Shown here: piece by piece, positions 12,401 through 21,985 of the stretch | How the letters are laid out: each line of letters begins with the position of its first letter | Numbering within the stretch: position 1 is the first letter of the stretch | Assembly: GCA_964036275.1 (NCBI GenBank) | Contig: OZ038440.1 | Coordinates: forward strand, 5,183,690-5,247,689 | Length of the DNA stretch: 64,000 bases | Source: Litoditis marina | Lineage: Eukaryota > Nematoda > Chromadorea > Rhabditida > Rhabditidae | Direction: 5' to 3' | Notes under the pieces: model-generated | Seen by the model: only the letters and a program-made list of their open reading frames with translations | Database searches by the model: none | What the model was told of the DNA's origin: nothing | Made by a program: the position numbers and the translations under genes

Positions 12401-14163
12401 GGCAATCATCTCAGGTTCAAATCTTTATAAATCTACGTTAGAGTGGTGACAAGCAACTTTTACACCTGACAACGACAAAAGTCTAGAGAGTTGGTCGTGG
12501 AAAATCCGGGCCAGAGCGTTGCGGTAACGAACTCCCCTCTACCTACCCCTCTAAGTGCCAGATTTTGTTGTTTCCCTCCAACCTATTTTCAGCAAAACAA
12601 TTTTTCATGTCGAATTTTGATAAGCCCCCTCCCCTTAAGTACCCCTCTAACTCCCCGCGGTTCTATCTGAGGATGGGTTTGGTGAGAGTACATTGACTTC
12701 TTTTTCAGCTGAAACGACCAAATAGGATAAGAGCAGGGGGGAGGGGGGGGGGGGGGTAGTATTCTTGACAGATTCAAAGAAGGGCAGAATGGAGAGCTAG
12801 TTCAGGTGCTCCGCGGGATACCTAAACTTAACGGTGCGCGCGCCAAGACAGGCTGAAACATGTGAACCGAATGCAAAATAGGTTGGTTAGTTTGAATGAA
12901 GAATAGTATTTATGAGTTTTTCTTGAGCAGCTTTTTCACATTAACTTCCCTTTCTTTTCTTTTGTCCCCCTTTAATAGCCACTTCTTCTTTGAAATGTAC
13001 TCACCAGAACACTTGCAATTCATGGGAAAAGTGCCGGGCTAAACCGTGGAATGCGACAAGGAAACATCCGTCAAGATACAATGTTCTGAAACAGTTGTTC
13101 ATGGCTTTTCGATAATCGGACAGAACCGGAATGGTACTGAGAGGAGGCGTGCTAGACCAAGTGCGTAAGCAGACAATTGATCGGGCTGGGTCTATCACAG
13201 TGAAATAACATATAAAGTATCCTAATCATTTAGTTTTCCACTTCCACATACTTGTTATCAATCTATTGTGGAATCACTGTTATTTCACATCTCGCCATTA
13301 AATGATTCTGATGTTCACAGAAGATTGGCATAAAAGGAAGCCCAAGAAACAAGAGGACATGACGTTTATTTCTACTTTGTTATTTCTTTGATTCGTATTC
13401 TAATGAACAGATTCGCTATCACTTCGTGCTTGTTATTTACTGGGGTTGGGGACCTCATACCTCCCCTCCTGCACTCTAGGGTGATAAATAATTGTAACCG
13501 AATTGATTCGAATTTTGGAATGGATCAACAACTCTCTGGTTATGAACACATTTGAGAAATTTCGGTAGCATCTATAGATGCATGTTATTATCAATCCTTT
13601 ATGCGCATTGGAAGAAATTCGCAAAAATAATTGAATTCGAAAGCATTTCGCACGAACCACGAAACAAACGCGGCAAACCTGCATCATAAAATCGGATAAT
13701 TCAGAATTTCCAGAATGTTCATTTAACGCTTTTATGTATCGAATAAACATATGTTTTTGAACATTTTGAGTTGTATTATTGTCTCGACTTTCTTTGCACT
13801 TTGTAGTCTGATCAACGCTCCCTTGTAAGTAGATTGTACATTTAACATACAATCCTTTGGGATATATTTTGCCATAGAAGTTTTCAATAACTCAATTAGG
13901 TAATTCTTATTACTTTTTGTTGTTGAATTTATGCGCAATAAACTTTATATTATTATTATTATATCGAATTGACTGTACCTTGGACATAATACACCCAGAA
14001 GACCCAGCTGGACAAGAGCGAAAGCAGTCTGATAGCCGAGTAGGACATCGTATTCGCGATGTTGGGGGGATGGGGCGACAAAAACCATCGAAAACAGAAA
14101 AGCATTCGCGTATGAAGCAAACACAGCTACAAGAGGCATGTAGACCGTATAAAAATCGGACAT
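6041..14163 (-). CDS. multi-pass membrane protein, 7TM chemoreceptor-like (copy A)
   Basis: Predicted exons from 5' to 3': 14163-13979, about 13678-13605, 13136-13005, 12281-12128, 11308-11096, 7056-6982, 6241-6041. All exons except the second have the same phase and nearly the same length as copy B (21986-31008), which strongly supports real coding. Hydrophobic blocks include one in the first exon (VYMPLVAVFASYANAFLF) and one before THRLLVIMGKK, a position resembling the end of TM3 in nematode receptors; the last exon has two helices (around FGAAPILLFVQAVIPL and after LTGKVLA). The start is placed at the first ATG after a likely trans-splice acceptor at 14184. Exon 2 is doubtful: its end aligns with a GC rather than a GT donor and is one base out of phase. 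The 4-kb intron holds a large mobile element. The family is not recognised with certainty. Confidence 0.6.
7123..7287 (+). mobile_element. SINE-like element S1, fused to S2
   Basis: Left end TATAGTCGTTGCC and A box TAGCGCAGTGG are kept; the B-box region is altered and the element runs straight into S2 at 7288. The same fusion is at 24699-24862, so it predates the segmental duplication. Confidence 0.7.
7288..7510 (+). mobile_element. tRNA-derived SINE S2 with (TTA)n tail
   Basis: The head resembles a class II tRNA (Ser/Leu-like): A box TGGCTGCGTGG, B box GGTTCGATCCC. A family-specific body follows (GACCGCATGAGCTGGTAATA, then CTACGGAGAC) and a (TTA)n tail at 7481-7506. Confidence 0.75.
7690..7784. 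mobile_element. TCACGTG-ended MITE
   Basis: About 95 bp with inverted ends AGTCACGTGA/TTACGTGACT and the core AAAGTGCACGATTCCTCATT. Relatives near 11338-11438, 14683-14765, 25245-25320, 31304-31399 and 39288-39398. Confidence 0.65.
7973..8506. repeat. large inverted repeat (foldback)
   Basis: About 200 bases from 7973 (CATGAAAAAGTGGGGGCCC) recur inverted and almost unchanged up to 8506. The same foldback is at 37999-38717. Confidence 0.85.
8580..9060. repeat. degenerate tandem repeat, about 130-bp unit
   Basis: About four units, each with TGACGTCA-type motifs and a conserved core; reverse-complement relatives of the large satellite at 36125-37880. Confidence 0.75.
9372..9432. repeat. (CA)n microsatellite
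   Basis: Nearly pure CA repeat of about 60 bases. Confidence 0.95.
9936..10533. mobile_element. hAT-like palindromic element with a minisatellite body
   Basis: Inverted ends AGGGTTGTTAA/TTAACAACCCT enclose some 570 bases made of ACTCGAAA-type short repeats. Flanks CTCGGACT and CTTGGACT fit an 8-bp target duplication with one mismatch. Copy B of the duplication (around 25695) has the empty site. Confidence 0.7.
10771..10976 (-). mobile_element. SINE-like element S1
   Basis: Diverged reverse copy with ends TATAGTGAGTG and AGACTATG; also present at 25936-26142, so inserted before the segmental duplication. Confidence 0.65.
11472..11785. repeat. C/G-tract palindromic element
   Basis: Runs of 6-14 C or G alternate with short unique stretches (for example CACCCAAGCTAAAACCTGAAA). 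A close relative is at 29279-29640. Confidence 0.6.
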
Positions 14164-14214
14164 AACCGTACTACTCAAAGTCTCTGAAATAGAAAAACAT
14201 TTCTCTTGTTATAA

Positions 14215-14330
14215 AAGGACGATTATGTGGTCCGATCCCATCGCTTCAGACCTTCAAACTGCAATACATTTCTCAATTGCAGTTTAAAGGACCGTTGTCA
14301 CGGGATTGGTCCACATAAACGTCCTTCTTT
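14215..14330. mobile_element. small palindromic MITE (GGACGATTATGTGG family)
   Basis: Same palindrome and central AAACTGCAATACATTTCTC as the other copies; located upstream of the 7TM copy A start. Confidence 0.8.
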
Positions 14331-15454
14331 GACTTACGGGAATTCACGTGTGGGATACGAAGTTCCGAAAATATGAATACAAATATAAGAAAATGCGGAA
14401 TACAAAAAATGCGAAATTATGACAGTATGACGCTAAGACATTATAATTTGTGGGATAGAGAACGCTTTCAACAACGTATACTATAGGATTGGTCAAACCG
14501 TTGTGAACACCGTACCATCGATTTTGTATGGGGCAGGGTTTGGCGAGGGGCCAGCCAGTCTGCGTATATTTGATCTACTCATTCTCTCGTCTGCTGGCAA
14601 TTAATCAACGACCGCTCACTCAATCAATGGAACCTTTTGCTGTCTTTATGGGGAAAATGGCGACTAGTCTGCTCAGTCACGGGAAACAAGTTGAGCACAG
14701 CAGAACTACAACACGTGACAAGACAAATTGCACGATGGCTCATTAGAATGCCAACTTGATATGACTATTCATATTGTTTCTAGTGTACACCTCTCTTGAA
14801 TTGTGCGATTTGTGCCTCTGACCCAGGTTTGTCTCAAACTGTCTTCACTTCATTAATAATTATAATATAAAGTTCATTCGCATAGAGTTGTAACAAAGGA
14901 CTAACAGAGAATGCATGGAAGATTACTTTCTTACTTACTTAGTCCCACAGAAGAGCAACCGCCCTCCGAGGAACGGGACAACTAAGTAACTAAGTGAAAG
15001 TGAGTAAAAGTGTTCAAAAACGCACGTTACAATAGTTCAAACAGTTTTAACTCTCTACACTACACATTGTGAATAAGAAGAATCCAAAAATGTGGTTCCA
15101 TTGGCTTGAGAACGAAATTCTCTAAACAAAGCCAAATAACAAAATGATGTATGGGGTTGTTGTTCAAGTTGTTTTTCTCAAAGGATTTGATAAATATCTG
15201 AAAAATCGGTACTGGACTATTAAAATAATTAAACGAGAACCGAGATAGAAAACAAGAAACAAGAGAGGGAGAGATCAGATACAGATTGAGAGAACGGGAA
15301 AAGTGGAGAAAAAAGAGAGAACAAGAGAAAGTAAAAGAAAATGATCACATTTACCTATAGGGATGACTAGGATGATGAGAAATGAATGCAACTCGCGAGA
15401 CCGACAAACACGATTGGCCAACTATCGATTTCACTGTCTGCCGGGTCAAAAAGG

Positions 15455-15643
15455 TTATAGTGAGTGCCAATTCTGTCTCTCGGCGGAATCGAACCAGCGA
15501 GCAAAAGATTCGTAGCAGGTTGCATACCACTGCGCTAATAGAACACATGCCCCACAAGCTTTGGAATCAAATACATGTATGCGTACACAGCGGAAAGTGA
15601 AATATACAGTACCCTCCCGGCTTTCCGTTGGCGGCGACTATAT
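15455..15643 (-). mobile_element. SINE-like element S1 at a TATA site
   Basis: Full copy with B box (reverse of GGTTCGATTCC) and A box. It sits in the upstream flank of 7TM copy A exactly where a different element (32054-32546) sits in copy B. Confidence 0.75.
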
Positions 15644-15923
15644 GTCCCCTTTTACAAATCTTCGTTATAGTTTAAAAGTTGTGTGTTTGAAAGGTTCCAA
15701 CAGCCGCAAGTCTAATCAAAATTATTGCACAAGCTGGGTATTGAACTCAGCTGTGGTGGCTGGTGCGGCGCCCACCAGCAGCCGGCCATCTGAACATGAT
15801 AGCCAGAACTGAAAAAAATTTAAAAACAGAAAATTGAAAACATCCAACTATATTTTCTGACCGCCGCCAAGTCCCCAGTTGGGTGCCCGCTTACTTGAAA
15901 TTTCATAACTTCCAGTCACTCAC

Positions 15924-18157
15924 ATGTGGTATAGCCCGAGTTCCTTTGGCCAAATATTGATTGATGATGGTAACAATTTGTGTGGTTGGTCGTGGGATTG
16001 CATCCAGAATATAAATGGTCCTTTTCACGAATGACTCTATTATCCGTAATGTTTTTCTCGCTCCCTCATACAACTTGTCTCCAGGACCTTCTGATTTGTC
16101 CAAAAATGTGAAATATCTGGAATAATTTCGAATCAACAAAAGATAGAAACTCCGGTTCCTCTTTCCATTTCACTTTCTGATTTATATCACTGGAGTTCCA
16201 CTAACAACGTGGAAGTCACATGTGTATGTGTGGATGTGGAGTGGAGTATCCAATGTGAAGTGGATAGAAAGTAACTCAAAGAAGGACGAATATCTGGACC
16301 AATCTCAACGCTTCGGTCCTTTAAACTGCAATACGTTTCTCAGTTGCAGTCTAAAGGACCGATGCGTCGTGATTGGTCCATATAATCGCAATACTTTGAG
16401 CCTGTGACGAGACCTACTCACTACAGAATGGCTTGTCGAGATTGAATGTTCATATCTGGTTCGACGTTCACTTTTTAGTAATTCGCAGTGAATTACCGTT
16501 GGTGTGACTTCGTTTTATTGAATGTGGGACAGGATAACATTACAATATTATATTACACATTGATTATATTATAGAATTATATTATACTCATCGAGAACTA
16601 GGGAATCGGAGTTTTCTGTGGTTTTTCATATTCTCTTACTCTCTCTCTACAGAACTGCTATATCAGTTTAATGCAAGGTGAAAGAACCACTCTCCAAGCA
16701 ACTTACCGCTGAAGTATGAATAGAACATCCGGCTGCACCTCTTTTATCCCTTGCAGAGTTCTATCGTACGTAGTCTTGCAGTCTATACTTTTGAAATGTG
16801 TTTCAACCAGCACTTCACATACTGAAACACAACCTTTGAAATGAACAGTCGATTGTTCAATGAAGTTGAGAACTATACAAAAATCACATACAAGTATAGA
16901 AGTATGTTGAGTAAATCAAACTTTTCCAAAACAAATCATCACAGAACAGAATCATAACTATGAAATGAACAAAATAAACGTTGTATTTTGCACATATGGT
17001 GTACAATTACTGTTATCACACATATTGTAGGTATAGTAATATTATCCTTTTACATAAAACGTATTTTTCCAGGAAACCAACCACCGAACGAGAGCATAGT
17101 TATATTCTTTGCTTTCCTGTGACAAAATTCATAGATGTTGTGAGCGGTGTTGGGCGCGTAGCTGTTTCCGACCAACATTATATTCAGATTTTTCAATTTT
17201 GAATGAATGAAATTGCGGTCAATGAGTTGAGCCTAACTTTGATATTATTGATGAATCGTGGACTACAGGTTATTCACAGAAGTAATTAAATGTTCAATTT
17301 CACTTTGTTCTACTTCTACTCCGACAAAACTAACTATCGTTCATTTATGGTTTCAGTCACTGCCGCAGAATTTAGTGTGCGCTCTATGTTCGAGGATGGA
17401 TTCTCAACAACGAAGACAGAAACTACCAAGTAGAGTACCAAATCGCACCTCTATTCTACATTTCCTAAAACAGTACGCTGCACTGTTTCAAGAAATGCAG
17501 ACGAGAGGTGGTGTGCCGTATTTCTGTGAATCAACCCGAAACCCACCTTGGAATGACACCAGTCAAACGGGCCAGGAGGCTTAGCATATTCGCATTCTTT
17601 GAATATCTGGTTCGTGGCATCATCTGAGTTATACTTGATGTTTTTAACGATGGCTTCACCTTCAAGATTTTGAATGAGACGACTGACCAATACTGTAGTT
17701 AATGTTTGAGTACAGTACGTTAACTTCAGTAACCTTATTACTGACGTACAGTAGTCTTAGCACACACAGTTCTGAAGCAGACCAATTGTTTTCACGGCAA
17801 AAAATAATGTTTTTTTACTGTACGGAACAACCTGTATAGTCAGACATTTGTTGAATAACCACCAATGAACTCCGTGTTTTTGTATATTGAGTCTGTTTTG
17901 TTTAGAATCTTTTTGCTCACCAAGAGTGTAGTTTGTTTTTTCAAGATCGGGCGCCACCTTTGCGAGAGCAGTTGAACTGTGAGTGTCATCATTCAAATGT
18001 TTTCCAATAGCATTACTATAAATCAGAATATTCAGTAGGTAGATTGTAGCGATAAGTAAAATAACGTTCTTCTTCGAAAATTGTAAGTAGACCTTCTCGT
18101 AGCATTCAAATAATGCGATGGATAGAAGAACAGAGAAACAAACACCTGACAGCGAAG
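15924..18157 (-). pseudogene. O-acyltransferase/SGNH gene fragment, truncated at both ends
   Basis: Five exon-like blocks match exons 2-6 of the gene at 328-4941: 18157-17921 (237 bp, same length), 17659-17547 (113 bp, same), about 17190-17073, 16821-16707 (6 bp longer) and 16116-15924 (193 bp, same). All are open and show many conservative changes, so the copy evolved under constraint for some time. GNSYA with the nucleophile serine is kept. The exon with the last membrane helices (YIGDISY...) and the final exon carrying the Asp/His pair are not present on either side, where repeats begin. No AG acceptor is visible in front of the GNSYA block (around 17195). I read it as a truncated relic; a distant missing exon is possible but unlikely. 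Confidence 0.72.
16281..16395. mobile_element. small palindromic MITE (GGACGATTATGTGG family)
   Basis: Diverged copy between exon-like blocks of the acyltransferase relic. Confidence 0.75.
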
Positions 18158-18390
18158 CTGAAAAAAGAAGAATATTCGAATCGGATTTATTCTGAAATCC
18201 ATTACGTAGAGTTAGTATGTCATCATTGTGAAACTTCCAACTTTAGTGTATTCTGTTATAAACGACTTTCTGATAACCACTTTCTTCTTATAGAGGTCAA
18301 ATCTTTCCACGTACACTGAAGATGAACATAGTGGTGATGTAAAACTTCATCACATACGTGATAACACGCGTTTTTCTTTTTCCAAATGTT

Positions 18391-18583
18391 GGTGGCGTAG
18401 CAAACGGTCCAACCTCATGAGAAGTTCATATGATTTTCGGATGAGAATCTCATGAACACCTCATGGCATACTCGTGAACTTCCATGTTGAAGCATAGCAA
18501 TCAATAATATCTCATGAGAAGTTCGTGAGATATTGCTCATGAGGTATCTCGTGAGTTATTTTAGGGATTGCTATCACGCCTGG
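18391..18583. mobile_element. CTCATGAG palindromic MITE
   Basis: Palindrome with repeated CTCATGAG motifs; ends GGCGTAGCAA and (inverted, decayed) TTGCTATCACGCC. Confidence 0.75.
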
Positions 18584-18637
18584 TGTCCTACACATTTCAC
18601 GTATTCCCCCGTCGAATGAAATTGCCTTTAAGAGGGC

Positions 18638-18838
18638 CTGACAGAAACCAAATCCGTCACCTTGCGCTTCTCGGTTAATTCAATCGCTCCATCGCGAATG
18701 CGCCCCAAAAACAAAGTTTATCAATCTCCGCTAATGAATTGTGATTGAATGATCCATGAAATACCGATAAAGGACTTTTGTAGCGCGTTTGCATTGGAGC
18801 GACGAAATTAACCGTGGAGCGCAAGGCACGAGATTTGT
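18638..18838. mobile_element. 200-bp inverted-repeat MITE
   Basis: About 50-base inverted arms: CTGACAGAAACCAAATC at left and GATTTGTTTCCTATCAG at right, with matching GCGCTTCTCGGTTAATT-type inner arms. Confidence 0.75.
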
Positions 18839-18995
18839 TTCCTATCAGACCACCTTCAAATATGATGCTCGGTAGAGTTTAGACTTTCCAGTTTCCAGAT
18901 TAATTCGATTCATCGCACTTTACTGTATGCAGCAACATTAATATACTAGCCAAGAGGCTCCCAAGTTTTCAGCGTTGATTTTTACACTATCTTAG

Positions 18996-20100
18996 GTACA
19001 TCACGCTCTTGGAAAAACCCAAAGGTTCTGAGGACAAATTGTATGAGGAGGCGAGAGAAACACTACGAATAATGGAGTCACACGTGAAGAAGACCATCTT
19101 TATTTTGGGTGCTTTCCCGAGACCCAAACCCCAGATTGTCACCATTATCAATCAGTATCTGGCCAAAGGAACTGCTACCATACCACATGTGAGCTCAATC
19201 CCCAATGGCCACCAAAAGAGCTGGCGAGTACCAACCACTAAATAACCAATTTCGATAACTCAAGAAAATGACAATAAGAAGTTTTTCGCGCTAGAACAAC
19301 TTATCAATCTGAATGGACTGGTTGTGTACGAATATACGTTCTACTTCTCTCTCTCTTTTAGTCTGAACTTCGTGTGATTTGAGCAAAATCCAAAATATTT
19401 GGTGTGTATATAGATCCCACGTCCCGGATAACGCACGCTAGATCGTCTTAACAACCCCATCCAGGGTGTTCCGGAATGAGGTGTAATAATAGAAGGGACG
19501 TTTGTACAATCAACAGTTAAGAAACTAATATAGGTCCAGAGAAATATCAGTACGCAACAAGTCTTACAAAACAGTTTAACATTGTAGAACGTTTTGAACA
19601 TTACCAGATGAACCGTAAACTGCTTTTGTCACGAGTGACTGAGTTAGTCTGAGTTTTGTCTGAGTTAGTTCCTTACTGTACGAATCTGTTGAACTAAATT
19701 ACAATATGATTAAGTTAATGGACCCAAACCGTCTTGGATCAGGGTCGAAACGAGTACATCTCTTACTGAACACATTGATCCAATCATACAACTATCCCAA
19801 AGTCCTAGTGACACAATTATATTTCGTTCAAATTAAATAACGTGAATTACATTATATTTTCAGGCACAACTGGACTTCAGATCAACCTGTCGTTATGCCA
19901 ATGAAAGAGTCCAGAAGTTGGTGGCAGACTGTCCAAAGTGCAAAAGGATAGACTACATGCCGTACTTCACTAAAAACGGGACCTTCATGTTATACGATGA
20001 CACAAACGGACTTTCCTATTTCACGGATCAACTTCATCTCACTTCACACGGATGAAACCTGGTCAAGCCAATTTACAGAGAAAATTGCAATCAATTGTAG
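18996..20100 (+). pseudogene. 3' fragment of the O-acyltransferase/SGNH gene, with a premature stop
   Basis: Two exons, 18996-19188 and 19864-20100, repeat exons 6 and 7 of the gene at 328-4941 with near-identical sequence and the same splice sites. Homology to the parent extends left only to about 18850, inside the parent's intron 5, so exons 1-5 are absent. In the last exon the TGG (Trp) of the parent motif HGWNLV has become TGA at 20053-20055, 15 codons before the old stop; the TDQLHL Asp/His motif lies just upstream and is intact. The fragment belongs to the second copy of the segmental duplication and cannot encode a full enzyme. Confidence 0.85.
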
Positions 20101-20723
20101 ATTGTTGATCACAGACATCAACTATTTGAGAAATCTTCAACCTGTATAACTTCAAAATTCAGTACAAACTAGAATTTTGCGATAGATCAGTATATCTTTT
20201 TCATTTTGTTGTCACCTAGAATTGGTTTTTTGAGAAATTCCTTTACATAACTTTGTATGATCTATTGGCATTAGGTGATGTTTTTGTTAATTCTTTTCTG
20301 ATGCCTACTTTTTACATGTTCAGCGGGTTTCGAATACGTCTTCAGCTAGTTATTTTGTTTTTTGTTTCAGTAAAACTATTGCACTACCCACCTTAACGAC
20401 AAGAACATTTTCATTTATTCGAGAAATCTTTTCGCGTGATGTGATAGTTCATCTGTATGTATCTATTAAAGTAAGTAATTATGGATAAATCAAGTTTAGT
20501 AAACAAAAGTTATAGAGAATTATTGAATATCTATAAGTTTCAATATGATTATGTACAATATGAAAAATAAGGATATGTATTAGCAACAAATGCAGTTAGA
20601 AATTAACGACAGTCAAACGCAACCGACCAATCAGCCCTCAACTCTGAAGTTGAAAACCGAGTTGTTTACCAAGGTTCGCCCCACCAAATCGGCCACTAGT
20701 TGATATCAAGTTGTGAAATTGGG

Positions 20724-20960
20724 GGCCGAGTGGTCAAGTGGTTAGCGTTCGGCTGTCGCTCCACAGACCCGAGTTCGATCCCCGCTCGCCGCGGTATCTA
20801 TATGGCGGACCGCATGAGCTGGTAACAACGCTCACCCATGCCTATCTCCACCTTCTCTACGGACAGTCCATCTACGGTTGATATTGATATTATGTACTTG
20901 TAAAATTTATTCACAATAAAGTGACCAAACGTATGAAATAGGCCGTACACAAATTTATTT
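20724..20960 (+). mobile_element. tRNA-derived SINE S2
   Basis: The head keeps A box TGGTCAAGTGG and B box GAGTTCGATCC and folds roughly like a class II tRNA, but the acceptor ends do not pair and the S2 body (GGACCGCATGAGCTGG) follows, so it is a SINE and not a tRNA gene. Confidence 0.7.
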
Positions 20961-21985
20961 ATTTATTTTTATTTAAATCAAAGATTGACGCACAACTGTG
21001 CACCAAGTACTCGATAAAATGTCTGATCCTCGGTTTACAATTTGGGTTTTCGGCGAACCTTGGTAAACAACTCGGTTTTCAACTTCAGAGATCAGGCATG
21101 TGAACCTCACAGTAGAGGCATTTAATTGTTGTACGTGAGTATGTTGTAGAACACTTGGGAAAATTGAAGTATCGCCCCCCCCCCCACCCCATTTCTGTTG
21201 ATCAATCAGGGTTTCTCATTCTGAGTCATGTCAAGTTTGAGTGGTCATTACTGAGCCTGAAAAAAAAACCTCCTATATAGTTTCACTTTTCGAATGTAGG
21301 TCGTGATTGATATAGCTCCATTTTTTTGAAAAAGCTATGAGTATACCATTAACTGCTTGTCTTCATGTTTTATCTTCAGTTTTCTGAAAAAAAAATGCGG
21401 AACTAAATATGGCTTGCTTTTCTCAAAACATGTGCATACACGGTGAACGTTGTTCTGTCCTGTTGTTTTTTTGTAGTTTCATTCCGTTGATTTTTGGTCG
21501 AAACTCTTGATTCACGGTCACACCTGGATCTGGTTCTAAATTTTTTTTTATTTTTTTTAAAACGGTTCTAAAAATTGGTTCTGAAAATTGAGCAATCACT
21601 AGAACTTCTCAACTGAAATAGATTCCACGAGCTTTTGAAAGAAAGAAAACAACCATCAATGAAAAAATAATTAAAACGATAATTTATCAGTATTGCTGAC
21701 AACGTTGAAACAAAAATAGCGCAATATTTCACAGTTAACTCTTGAGACGAGTTTCAAGAGCAAGAGACGAACACGTACAAGAGAAAAACACAAATTGTTA
21801 TTCAGTTGCGCCAGAAGCAGTTATATGTAGGCTCGAATGCATCCAGAACATAATACAATGAAATAACTTATTCAAATCCTAAATTAGTTCAAAAGTGTGA
21901 ATACAAAATAAGTGCAAAATGATTCGAAAGTCCCGTGCGAGATGGTTGTTGCGAAAGAATGCAAAAATCTTCGGATGAAAATAAG

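Larger units (their letters stand above)
3650..15820. repeat. segmental duplication, copy A
   Basis: Order and sequence match 18850-32640 in the same orientation: the 3' exons of the acyltransferase, its downstream region, then the whole 7TM-like gene and its upstream flank. The match is broken by copy-specific mobile elements: in A the TTAA-flanked element at 7824-9858, the minisatellite element at 9936-10533 and the SINE at 15455-15643. Limits are approximate because they were aligned by eye. Confidence 0.85.

Noticed and set aside
20724..20800. Possible tRNA gene (A and B boxes, class II-like)
   Set aside because: Acceptor stem ends do not pair and the sequence continues into the S2 SINE body seen in three other places.
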